A stretch of DNA of 59,481 bases. It comes from Paulinella micropora. Lineage: Eukaryota > Cercozoa > Imbricatea > Euglyphida. Below the pieces are notes generated by a model. It ran no database searches, had not been told where the DNA came from, and was given only the letters and a program-made list of their open reading frames with translations. The DNA lies in NCBI GenBank assembly GCA_009731375.1, contig BJOX01000121.1, positions 399,127 through 458,607 on the forward strand, read 5' to 3'. Below, piece by piece: positions 48,837 through 57,564 of this stretch. The position numbers were made by a program, and so were the translations under genes. Within the stretch, counting starts at the first letter, position 1. Every line of letters begins with the position of its first letter.

Positions 48837-49139
48837 CTAATAACTATATCCAAAGCCGGGGTGAGTGAGCCCGACCATGCGATATGCCGACACAAGTAGA
48901 GACGGACCGTGCTGGTATGACGATATTAAGTATATCCAAAGAAAAAAATTTAATATGTCTACTATGAGAACATTTTTTGAGAACATCACCCTGGATACTT
49001 GAAGCAGGGTCGTACCAGGAACACCATCGCTAAACTCACAAGCGATCCCCTTATACGGTGTCGTATCCATTTGCCGATTGACCCTCGCACTCATATGTTG
49101 CGATAAAAATGCCAAGTAACAACAATGGTATAAAAACAT
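48837..49139 (-). CDS. small ORF between pol and 3' LTR of element C
   Basis: 100 codons on the minus strand, about 90 bp after the pol stop. The N-terminus MFLYHCCYLAFLS is hydrophobic and a second hydrophobic stretch (VLIVDILNFFLWIYLI) lies near residue 57. No family is recognised. The region is AT-rich, so a chance frame is possible. Elements A and D also carry a membrane-like ORF at this place. Confidence 0.3.
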   Translation of the reverse strand: MFLYHCCYLAFLSQHMSARVNRQMDTTPYKGIACEFSDGVPGTTLLQVSRVMFSKNVLIVDILNFFLWIYLISSYQHGPSLLVSAYRMVGLTHPGFGYSY

Positions 49140-49230
49140 TTTAATAAGACATGATCTGACATGGGCACTATGAGATTAATCCACATGCAGCTTTCAATGT
49201 CCGACGCGTGATAAAAGAAAAAAATGTCAC

Positions 49231-50397
49231 TTACTGCCTTCGTCGCCTTGCGCGAACCCCTTTGCCAGGTGGCGGGCCGCCAACAAAAGTCAAGTCAAAC
49301 TTCGACTCCTCCAGAATGTCCCATATTTTGTTAGGGATGGCGCCCAAAGATAAGTCAAAAGGAATGTCAAGCACTCCTCTAGGCAGTGACTGAATAGTCC
49401 ACGCAGTGTGGTCTTTGTCTCGAAGGGTAATAGTATCATCCCATGTCTCGAGATTTTTCGCGTCTTTGTACACCGGTAAATATTGTCTAGCTTTTGGATC
49501 CTCAACAGGGTCCATGCTTCTCCAAAAATGGAGTACCGGTTGTATCGTTTTTGCTGCTAAGGATCTCTTCGATGTCCGTGCTGCCCGTGTAGTCTGCGGG
49601 ACCGCCACAGCTCGCATGAGATAAAGATCTGAGAGAGTGTCATCGGCAACATGAGATTCTGCCGGTCTCAACAGATAAAAAGCGTCTCGGACCCACTTGA
49701 TGGCCGCAATCGCCTCTCCTTCCTTCCATCGCACATGTCGAATGTCCACATTACCCGCGTTCGGGTTAGTGTCCTTCTCCCCTCCTCCTCCATGGACATC
49801 CGTCGCTCGCGTCGACCTTGCCACCTTCCTCGGTTGGTCGAAGATGAGATCGTTTTGCGCTCTCCTCCTCTGCGCCTCCGTGAACTTCTCCTTCGTACCG
49901 CCGCGGACTATGGGGGCTTTAGACTGAGTCCCCGCCGCGCTTTTGCGGTTTGAGTCTTCCTTACTCTCCTTCTCGGTCTCCTCCTTCTCCGTGACCGGTG
50001 CCCGATAGGCATTCTCCTCCTCTAAGGTATCCTCCTTCTGTATAGGCGGTACCTCTTTGAAGTCCTCCTTCATCCGTTTCAACGCCTCCTCAACGGATTC
50101 ATCCTCAAGTAAGAAGGGGTCATATTTGATCAGCCTTCGAACATTCACAATCTGCACCTTCCCTCTACCCCTGATCTTATAATTCAGAGGTCCCATCTGT
50201 TCCATGATCTGGTATGGTCCTTTCCAGTGGGTAAACAGCTTAGAGCTAACCCCCTTAGGGACTTGAGGATGGTACAAGAGTACAATATCCCCAACCTGGA
50301 AACGGACTTGATCTAAGTGCGCTTGTCGCACTCCTTGTGCGTCAGTCATTCTGCGCTCCGCCTCCCTGTGCGCCGCAACTATTTGTTCCGCCTCCAT
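49231..50397 (-). CDS. element C integrase C-terminal part (GPY module and private domain)
   Basis: 388 codons in the same frame as pol, after the UGA at 50410-50412. Residues about 1-30 are helical. A basic module follows with FQVGDIVLLYHPQVPKGVSS and HWKGPYQIMEQMGPLNYKIR, the GPY/F module of chromovirus-type integrases. Then come VNVRRLIKYDPFL, an acidic and Lys-rich spacer, and from about residue 265 the family C-terminal domain (PVLHFWRSMDPVEDPKARQY, KDHTAWTIQSLPRGVLDIPF, GAIPNKIWDILEES). It ends PPPGKGVRARRRRQ. I see no chromodomain. An ATG at 50397 would allow separate translation, but fusion to integrase by readthrough is the more natural reading. Confidence 0.78.
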   Translation of the reverse strand: MEAEQIVAAHREAERRMTDAQGVRQAHLDQVRFQVGDIVLLYHPQVPKGVSSKLFTHWKGPYQIMEQMGPLNYKIRGRGKVQIVNVRRLIKYDPFLLEDESVEEALKRMKEDFKEVPPIQKEDTLEEENAYRAPVTEKEETEKESKEDSNRKSAAGTQSKAPIVRGGTKEKFTEAQRRRAQNDLIFDQPRKVARSTRATDVHGGGGEKDTNPNAGNVDIRHVRWKEGEAIAAIKWVRDAFYLLRPAESHVADDTLSDLYLMRAVAVPQTTRAARTSKRSLAAKTIQPVLHFWRSMDPVEDPKARQYLPVYKDAKNLETWDDTITLRDKDHTAWTIQSLPRGVLDIPFDLSLGAIPNKIWDILEESKFDLTFVGGPPPGKGVRARRRRQ

Positions 50398-50409
50398 CTT
50401 CGCTCTTAG

Positions 50410-50412
50410 TCA
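50410..50412 (-). promoter_or_regulatory. in-frame UGA-CUA between integrase core and its C-terminal part
   Basis: The minus strand reads GGG ATG TGA CTA AGA GCG and continues in the same frame into the next 392 codons. UGA-CUA is a known type II readthrough context in RNA viruses. Element A has CGT (Arg) at the aligned codon, so a CGA to TGA mutation is the main alternative. Confidence 0.5.
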
Positions 50413-53400
50413 CATCCCGAACAACTCATCCTCATCTGCCCAAGTGTCTTTTGGATGCAGAAGTGAGGTTGGGATATTAGGCTCTCGGCCGTAAACCAAT
50501 TGATATGGCGAGACTGAGCTCCTGGCTCCTCCTAATGCCGATGAGGGTAGACAGTTCATTGCAAAGGCAAATGAAGGTGCTGCCTCCACCCAGGCTCTCT
50601 GATTCTCCTTCTTCATACAGTACATCTTAAGCGAGGCTTTGAGAGGTCTATGTACCCGCTCGATCTTGCCATTCGCTCTCGGGTTATAGGCAGTAACATA
50701 TTGCCATTTCATCCCGTAGTACTTAGATAGTCTGTCGATGACTTCATTATTAAAGTCAGAACCTCGATCAGAACATATCTTTCTAGGCACTCCGATCTGC
50801 GAGACGATCCTATCGATCAGAGCCTCCGCAGTTGTCTTGCCTGTAGCGTCCTTAACAGGAACAACCCAGACATAATTGGTGGCTCGATCTATTGCGGTAA
50901 GAAGGTATCTGTACCCTTCTGCCGATTCGGGGAAAGGTCCCACATGATCGATGTGTAAAAATTCAAACATCCCGGCGTGTAACGGGAATGTACCGATCAG
51001 GCCAAAGTTCGCCTTCAGCGGTGTCTTTGTGGTTTTGCATGGGATGCATGCGTCCACTTCCCTGTCTATCTCCTCCTTCATCCCTTTCCACCAAAATCGC
51101 CTCGCTATGAACCAATGAGTTCTTTGTCGACCCGGATGTGCCAGTAAGGGGCAGTTATGGGCTGCGACATATATAAAGCGCCTCAACTTCTCTGGTACCC
51201 AGAGAGTCCATTTGTCAGGCTGTGATGCAAATTTGCCATGCTGGCCCTTGTACCACAATAGCCCATCTCTCCACGCCATCTCCTTCATCTGATCTTTGAT
51301 CTGTGGAGTCTTTTTAAGCTCATTAGGGTTCTTGTATAACGTTATGAGCTCCTTGAACTCCGGATCCGTCGCCTGTTGCTGCCTCCACGCGGTAGGCGAG
51401 GCGATATGAATAGTACCGTCCTCCAACCTTACTCCTACCCTTTCCGGGTCTTCATCAAGCTCGCTTCGATTTTCCTGTGGAGGTTCAGTACAGACCTCAG
51501 TCGTCTCCTCCTCTTCTTTTATATTCGCCTTCGCGTTCTCGTATGCCTCATAAGACCACTCAGCGTCTTCGAGAACATGCGCCTCACAGCATATGCCATG
51601 CTCCGGGCCTTGAGGACTATATCGTAGACCCGTGCGGTCATAACGAACGCCTCTTGCCATCTGCATCGCCTCTATGTGGCTCACCTCGTATACCTTGTCC
51701 GTGGACAGGTCCATCATCTCCACTGATGATACGAGAGCCGACACCTCCGACTGAAACTCTAGCCTGGAAAGGCTATCAGCGACTACGTTTCGCTTTCCCG
51801 GTAAGTAGACCATCGTGAAATTGAAACATGACAAGAAAGCTTGCCACCGCGCCAAACGGCCGGTTTGTTCATGATTCATCAACCAAAGAAGGTTGTGATG
51901 ATCGGTCCTAACCGTGAATAGAGGTCCTCCCCACAAGTATTCTCTGAGCCTCTTGAGAGCCCATACTACTGCCAACGCCTCCCTCTGTCGCGTGCAGTAA
52001 TTTCGCTCCGCCGCACACAGCTTTCTACTAATAAACATGATCGGGCGCAACTTTTTCTCCTCATCTTCCTGTTGCAGCACCGCGCCAATCGCAAACTTAG
52101 ATGCATCCGTGTCGACTACGAACGGTTTCGTAAAGTCGGGCATCATAAGTACTAATCCGCCGTCCTTGGGATCTTTGTAAATGAGATCTTTGAGCGTATT
52201 AAACGCCTGCAAAGCCTCCTCATCCCACTTCTCAAAGTCTCCAAAATCAATCATCTTCTCCAGCTTAGCCCGAGTTGCACCCCAATCGGGTATGAACTGG
52301 CTGTAGTACTGTGCCATCGCAAGAAAAGAGTGTAACTCCGTGCGATTCTTTGGCAACTGTCTACTCATGATCTCCTCCCTCTTTTCGCGCGATATCGAGA
52401 CCCTATTATGAGAAATCTCGTAACCCAAATACGTCACACTTGTCCTGGCAAGCTGACATTTCTTTAGGTTGCATTTCAGGCCAAAAGCTCCGATGCGCCT
52501 GAAGACATCTGACAAGTGATCGATATGCTCTTCCATTGTGTTAGAGTATACGATGATGTCATCGATGTAACAAAATGCATATTCTCCCGCCTTCTGTCCT
52601 CTCCTTCTCATAAAACCATCCTCCGACTGGTCGTCATATTGACCGCTCAACATCTTCTGCATCGCCTTCTGAAAGAGCCCCGGGGCCTGTTTGAGTCCCA
52701 TTGGAAGCACCTTCCACTGGTATATTTCCATACCCACAACGAATGCAGTCAGCCATCTGGATTTCTCGTCCAGTGGTATCTGCCAGAAGCCGTTCTTAAG
52801 GTCAATGACCGAATAGAATTTAGCATTCCGCAGCACCCTTCTGCCTTCTTCTAAGGTCGGCAGAGGATTTCTCTCTTCCTCTAGCACCTTATTCACACGG
52901 GCATAATTGATCGTCAAGCGCCATTCTCCTCCTGGCTTAGGGACGATTTTCGGTTGAGAGACAATTGGAGATGTAGATCTCTCAATAAAGTCCTCATCGA
53001 GCAACTGTCTCACATTCTCCTCCGCTATTTTTGCCTCATGTATGCTCAAATTTGCCCTCCGTGGTGCCGGAGATGGCTCCGCACCCGGTATCTTGTAAAT
53101 GACAGCAGTGAAGTCATCCGACTTTACACCACCTGCCCGAGGAGGGTCGAAAATTTCTCTGTACGCCTCCATCTTAGCTTTGAGAAACGCCTTCTCTCTC
53201 TCCGAACCCACTCCTTCTTCTAAAATTTTCCGCGCCGCCGCTTGGAAATCTTCCTCCGACATCTTCTTATGCTCCTTGAGGGGCGCTAAGTCCTCCTCCA
53301 AACTCAAATCTTCCTCGGACAAATCGTCTAGTCCCGTTCTTTCATACGTGACTGTGTCCGGCTCATCATCATGACCCAGCCCGACAAGCATATCAATAAG

Positions 53401-54978
53401 GTTCGCGTATTGTATCGGAGCCTTACGGGTGTAGAAACCATCAAAGCATGTGAAAGCTTGAGGTATCAATTTCAACTTGTCCTGGGCTCTGAGCTTTTGC
53501 TTGTATGCACTGCTCTGCTCCCGAGACCCGAGTCGACAAGCCACCACTAACTGTTGCTTGCGAGAAGGAACAGGTATAGGATGATCAATAAGCCGGTCCC
53601 TTATCTCCTGTGCCCAGATCGCCTTCTCATTGTATGGCAGAATGACAGTATACGGCTTGTTACTCTCAAATAGAGTCCGTAGACACTTTTTCACTTCAGT
53701 TAATGAGCGCGGCCAGGTAGGCACATCGCCCCAAAAGTTCGTGATAAAAGTTTTAATGTCATCCGCTGGAGTATCGGGGATACGCCCCTTCCTCCTTGGC
53801 ACAAACGCCTCTCTCTTCTCATCTGACACCTTCGCATGGTAACAGTAGCCATTAGTAATATGGACATCTGCCCCGCCACCTTCTGCGAATCTGGCCAACG
53901 ACGGGCACTGTTTCGCAACACATATTATCTCCTCATTACGCGCTACGACTAAGTCATCAATAGACTTTCTGTCCCATGCGGGAATCGTAACCGTATACGC
54001 CTGCATCTCCGTCTCCCAATTGTCGGTCCAGGTCAGTTCCTCCGGCACTGTGACATAGGGGTGTACATAGGCTTCAGTTGCCTCATGTACGAAGGCCAAC
54101 TTTTTCCTCTCCGTTGCTAGACTCAGCTCAAAAGCCTCGTATGAGTCAGTAGCAGTCATCGGATTAATATCCTCCTCCTCTCCATTCTTCACTCCATAAA
54201 TCACCCGCCGTGCGGCGCAATCGATCACAGCCCCCATCGTAGCCAATTGGTCATACGACAGCAGGATTGAACCGTGGTAATCGGGGACAACATAGAGGTC
54301 CGCACGATATACTCGACCGGATTTCAATTTGAAAATTAATGTGACGATGCCCGTAATTTCCGTACGGCTGCCTACCCCTTTTAGGGTCCCCTTTGTTTTT
54401 CTAATGTTTTTGTCCACCCATGTCCGGTGACTATTCAAAAACTTCTGGCCGACAATATTAATATTCGCCATCGTATCATTACCAACTTTTAATGTGGTTT
54501 GTAAAGTTTCACAAAAGAGGTCAGTGTAGCATAGCGCGTCTGGTCTATGTAAACTAGCCGCTAGCACATGAATTTTTCGTTCTAGGGTTTTGAGTCTAAG
54601 CTCAAGTTCCTTGTCCTCTTCTCGTTCTCCCCCCTTTTCCGCCAACTTAACTTCTTGAGTCTCCGGGGCTTCCGGTATCTCGAGTGTCTTTTGGACAGAG
54701 TCTGGTACACCGAGTGTACTCGTGTCTATAGCAGAGACTATTGAGTCCTTTGGCGGGGGTACGGTCCGCTGCTTCTTCGTAGGAGGAGACCTAGCCTTTG
54801 GTTTCGGCTTCCTCTCCTCCATCGCCTTCTTCGCCTTCCTATTCGCATCATTTATCATATTAGCTCTCGAAGGATGAACTAGCAAGTGCTTACCTTGAGG
54901 CTTGTGAGGCTGTGTGCCTTCACCTTCACGTCTGGGAGGAACGGAACCGTTCGTATCCTGTTCATCAACAGTAGGCAT
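50410..54978 (-). CDS. element C Pol: protease, linker, RT, RNase H, integrase core
   Basis: 1,522 codons from the first ATG; the frame is open upstream to the gag UGA. The N-terminal 130 residues are basic and low-complexity. The protease-like region has NDTMANINIVG (Asp168) and DYHGSILLSYDQLATMGAVI, so the usual DSGA is DTMA. The linker domain includes HPIPVPSRKQQLVVACRLG. RT has the palm block VIDLKNGFWQIPLDEKSRW and catalytic YIDD at 804-807. RNase H has DTDASKFAIGAVLQQ (Asp958) and NVVADSLSRLEFQ. The integrase has an HHCC finger (HPGRQRTHWFIARRFWW ... CIPCKTTK), Asp1344, Asp1404 and Glu1440, giving D,D35E. No internal stop or shift. Role: processing, reverse transcription and integration. 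Confidence 0.92.
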   Translation of the reverse strand: MPTVDEQDTNGSVPPRREGEGTQPHKPQGKHLLVHPSRANMINDANRKAKKAMEERKPKPKARSPPTKKQRTVPPPKDSIVSAIDTSTLGVPDSVQKTLEIPEAPETQEVKLAEKGGEREEDKELELRLKTLERKIHVLAASLHRPDALCYTDLFCETLQTTLKVGNDTMANINIVGQKFLNSHRTWVDKNIRKTKGTLKGVGSRTEITGIVTLIFKLKSGRVYRADLYVVPDYHGSILLSYDQLATMGAVIDCAARRVIYGVKNGEEEDINPMTATDSYEAFELSLATERKKLAFVHEATEAYVHPYVTVPEELTWTDNWETEMQAYTVTIPAWDRKSIDDLVVARNEEIICVAKQCPSLARFAEGGGADVHITNGYCYHAKVSDEKREAFVPRRKGRIPDTPADDIKTFITNFWGDVPTWPRSLTEVKKCLRTLFESNKPYTVILPYNEKAIWAQEIRDRLIDHPIPVPSRKQQLVVACRLGSREQSSAYKQKLRAQDKLKLIPQAFTCFDGFYTRKAPIQYANLIDMLVGLGHDDEPDTVTYERTGLDDLSEEDLSLEEDLAPLKEHKKMSEEDFQAAARKILEEGVGSEREKAFLKAKMEAYREIFDPPRAGGVKSDDFTAVIYKIPGAEPSPAPRRANLSIHEAKIAEENVRQLLDEDFIERSTSPIVSQPKIVPKPGGEWRLTINYARVNKVLEEERNPLPTLEEGRRVLRNAKFYSVIDLKNGFWQIPLDEKSRWLTAFVVGMEIYQWKVLPMGLKQAPGLFQKAMQKMLSGQYDDQSEDGFMRRRGQKAGEYAFCYIDDIIVYSNTMEEHIDHLSDVFRRIGAFGLKCNLKKCQLARTSVTYLGYEISHNRVSISREKREEIMSRQLPKNRTELHSFLAMAQYYSQFIPDWGATRAKLEKMIDFGDFEKWDEEALQAFNTLKDLIYKDPKDGGLVLMMPDFTKPFVVDTDASKFAIGAVLQQEDEEKKLRPIMFISRKLCAAERNYCTRQREALAVVWALKRLREYLWGGPLFTVRTDHHNLLWLMNHEQTGRLARWQAFLSCFNFTMVYLPGKRNVVADSLSRLEFQSEVSALVSSVEMMDLSTDKVYEVSHIEAMQMARGVRYDRTGLRYSPQGPEHGICCEAHVLEDAEWSYEAYENAKANIKEEEETTEVCTEPPQENRSELDEDPERVGVRLEDGTIHIASPTAWRQQQATDPEFKELITLYKNPNELKKTPQIKDQMKEMAWRDGLLWYKGQHGKFASQPDKWTLWVPEKLRRFIYVAAHNCPLLAHPGRQRTHWFIARRFWWKGMKEEIDREVDACIPCKTTKTPLKANFGLIGTFPLHAGMFEFLHIDHVGPFPESAEGYRYLLTAIDRATNYVWVVPVKDATGKTTAEALIDRIVSQIGVPRKICSDRGSDFNNEVIDRLSKYYGMKWQYVTAYNPRANGKIERVHRPLKASLKMYCMKKENQRAWVEAAPSFAFAMNCLPSSALGGARSSVSPYQLVYGREPNIPTSLLHPKDTWADEDELFGM

Positions 54979-55053
54979 AACTGTGACTGTCGGATTAAAA
55001 AGAACAGTTTTTATCTCCTTCTCTCTCTTCTTTTCCTCTCTCTTCTCCTCCCG

Positions 55054-55056
55054 TCA
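55054..55056 (-). promoter_or_regulatory. in-frame UGA-CGG between gag and pol of element C
   Basis: The minus strand reads GTA GAC TGA CGG GAG GAG and stays open in the same frame through a Lys/Glu-rich stretch to the first pol ATG at 54978. UGA-CGG is the classical type II leaky stop. A strong stem-loop just downstream was not obvious by eye. Confidence 0.55.
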
Positions 55057-57564
55057 GTCTACGACGACAACACGCTCACCTGAGCCGGTGTCTTCGTCTT
55101 GACGTCCCCCCTCCGTAGCGGTATAAGCTTGCTGGGGGTAGTTGGAGCTGGAACTGGTGCTATAATTCCAGTATCCGTGTCCTCTGGGAGGGCGCGCTGG
55201 GGTCCGTCCTCCCCTTCCACGAAAGCCTCGTCCTCGTGGTGCCGCCCCTCTTGGTGTCCCTCGGGACCCTCGTGACGATCCTCTCGTCTCTCCTCCTCCT
55301 CTAGTCGGCGCCTTTGATCGGCCCGATGTCTCTCTCTTCTCCCTTCTCTTCATTCTGTCAAGGAAGTAAATGATGGCCTCCCGGAACTCCGCATCCGAGA
55401 CCATATTCGCATTCCACCTCCCCTCCTCCAACTCCTTCTTGTACATGGCGTACATGGTCTTTTTCATGCCTTCGAGCTCTCTAAGGAAAAGATTTCGCTG
55501 CCTATCATCAAGAGAGTCGTGGCTGAAGAGGCAATTGCCTACTCCTTTCTGTGCCTCATGCTTACACGCCATGTATGAAAAATAGCGGTAGCACGGCGTC
55601 GGCTCATCTCTCCCCCTCTTGAGACCTGCCGTTCGAGTTGCATGTGCTGCTTGAGCACCTCCAACCCCCTGTGTCGCGGCACTGGAGAATGACTCGGTGG
55701 CCGTGTCCAATTCGGAACACGCGTCGAGCACCTCCTTGAACAGGTCGCCCGGCGGAGTAGCCGCTACAGTCCTCTCGTATATATTCTTTTCTAAAAAATC
55801 CGCCGTCTTCACCGCCGTGAAGGTCGGACAGGACTGTATGATCCTTGCGAGCTTGCTCGGGTGTCGTGTACACAAAGCACTCAGGAAGTACAAAATGATA
55901 GACTTCCGGCTATAAAAGAGCCCGTACTTGGCGCTGACCTCAGTGAGGATCGCTGCCAACCTCGTGCCAATGCCCAGCCCTTCGTTCACCTCTTGAAAAA
56001 TCTCAAACCCAATCAAAGTACCAGTGCACAGGTGCTGATACCCATGAGTTTTAAAGTATTGCAAGAGGACGGCAACTGGCACCGTGCATTGCAGGTCTGA
56101 GGCTGCTCTCCTAGCCGCCACCTCTACCGCTCTCATCGCCTTGTACTCCCCAACATCAAACCCTTGTGTGATGATTGATGGGTCCAACAAGGTGTACAAC
56201 GCCTCATACTCCTGTGTTTCGTCCGTTGGATGCTGCTTCATACAAGCATCAATTCTTCTGAGCTTGTCTCGAAGGTTCGCATCCGTGTCCTTCTGACTCG
56301 CTGTCTCTGCATACAGCGTCAGAGCAGTGGCATCGGACTTTGTATATTTTTGGAAGGCCTGTATGATAGCCTGTCTGTCCTTTTTGTCATTACTGTTGAC
56401 AATGACAGTGGTAGGCGCTGAGCTAGTCGCAGGGGCCGAAGGGGCTGTGTGGGCTGACGGGGCGGAGCGGCCCGAGGGAGCCATATAAGATCCAGAGGAA
56501 TATTTCGGTCCCTTTGTTCCCGCCGCCTTGGCTAATGCAATCTTTGCCTCCATCTCCTTCTTTTCTTTCTCAGCCGCTAGCTCTTTGATATACAGCTCTT
56601 GGGCATGATGAAAAAAAGACAGGATCTCAGCTGCCTTCCGAAGGAACAAGGCCTTCTCCGCCAACTCCTTCTCTCCCGCTTTATTGGTGGGGGGTGGTGC
56701 GGCCGTCCCCTCCAAGATCGTATGATCCTTCGTGAAGACCCACCTCTTCCATGCGTCATCCTTCACCAAGGCCGCATGCAGCTTCTTCATCCTCGTCACC
56801 CCTCCAGCTTCGCCTTCTATTTCCCTCAGGGCCGGGTGAAGGTCCCTGCCAAACTGGGTGTGTTGGAGTTTACCCAGGTCCACTAACTTGGCCTCCATAA
56901 GTTTCAGAGACACATCCATGACATTGATCTGTCCTTTTGGATTCCTGAACTTAAACTCCTTTTCCACTCTCTTTATTGAATCAATGTCCTGACCAGGATC
57001 GAGCAACCTAGCCAGTGCTCTTGTGTTCCATGGCAGCACAGTCTTTCCAGTCTGGTACTCAAAGAGTATAGCACACTCAAACACTGTCCATGAGAGGTCG
57101 AGTAGCTCCAGTAAAGACATATTGTCCCCAAATGAGACATGTTGCACCTGTAACTGTGCACCGTCGTCTCTGAGGAATTCTGCCAGAGGCAGAGCTTGCC
57201 TTGGGAGAGGGTAACAGATGTCCTCCTTCTTCAAGGGTTGTCCCCATCGCATTTCTTGGGGAATGTATAGCCATTTATAGGCCTCATCCTTCCCTTTCTT
57301 CTCCTCAAACTCCTTCTTACTTAGTTTGCCATATTCGGCCACAAACCTCGCTTCCTCTCCTCCCTTCTCCTCCTCCTCGACTTCCTCTGCTCCTCCTGTG
57401 TCAAAGGAAGGCGCAGTAAAAAATTGATTCTCTGCTCCTCCTGTGTCAAAGGAAGGTGCCAGATCTCCTCCTTCTGCATGAGGGTCAACGAACTCCTCTT
57501 CGTTTCCTGGGGTTCGCTCACTCTCCCCCCCTCCTTCCTGCCAGTCTTCAGACCTAGTAGACAT
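55054..57564 (-). CDS. element C Gag with CCCH-type finger and RGG-rich tail
   Basis: 836 codons. The N-terminus is acidic and has a direct duplication (APSFDTGGAE twice). The middle is helical and capsid-like (for example SLLELLDLSWTVFECAILFE; VGEYKAMRAVEVAARRAASD), then an Ala/Ser/Pro-rich hinge. Cys658, Cys667, Cys678 and His682 form CX8CX10CX3H in PCYRYFSYMACKHEAQ... CLFSHD, similar to CCCH fingers of RNA-binding proteins. From about residue 755 the tail is RGG-rich (RGRGFRGRGGRTPARPPRG) and ends at a UGA. No CCHC knuckle is present. Role inferred: particle protein and RNA binding. The start ATG at 57562-57564 follows an open leader. Confidence 0.82.
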   Translation of the reverse strand: MSTRSEDWQEGGGESERTPGNEEEFVDPHAEGGDLAPSFDTGGAENQFFTAPSFDTGGAEEVEEEEKGGEEARFVAEYGKLSKKEFEEKKGKDEAYKWLYIPQEMRWGQPLKKEDICYPLPRQALPLAEFLRDDGAQLQVQHVSFGDNMSLLELLDLSWTVFECAILFEYQTGKTVLPWNTRALARLLDPGQDIDSIKRVEKEFKFRNPKGQINVMDVSLKLMEAKLVDLGKLQHTQFGRDLHPALREIEGEAGGVTRMKKLHAALVKDDAWKRWVFTKDHTILEGTAAPPPTNKAGEKELAEKALFLRKAAEILSFFHHAQELYIKELAAEKEKKEMEAKIALAKAAGTKGPKYSSGSYMAPSGRSAPSAHTAPSAPATSSAPTTVIVNSNDKKDRQAIIQAFQKYTKSDATALTLYAETASQKDTDANLRDKLRRIDACMKQHPTDETQEYEALYTLLDPSIITQGFDVGEYKAMRAVEVAARRAASDLQCTVPVAVLLQYFKTHGYQHLCTGTLIGFEIFQEVNEGLGIGTRLAAILTEVSAKYGLFYSRKSIILYFLSALCTRHPSKLARIIQSCPTFTAVKTADFLEKNIYERTVAATPPGDLFKEVLDACSELDTATESFSSAATQGVGGAQAAHATRTAGLKRGRDEPTPCYRYFSYMACKHEAQKGVGNCLFSHDSLDDRQRNLFLRELEGMKKTMYAMYKKELEEGRWNANMVSDAEFREAIIYFLDRMKRREKRETSGRSKAPTRGGGETRGSSRGSRGTPRGAAPRGRGFRGRGGRTPARPPRGHGYWNYSTSSSSNYPQQAYTATEGGRQDEDTGSGERVVVVD

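Noticed and set aside
53630-53842. Plus-strand frames inside element C and other elements
   Set aside because: They are antisense shadows of well-supported minus-strand protein domains.
50410-57564. UGA read as a sense codon throughout an alternative genetic code
   Set aside because: The 1,522-codon pol frame and the 836-codon gag frame use no other in-frame TGA, so UGA is not a general sense codon here.
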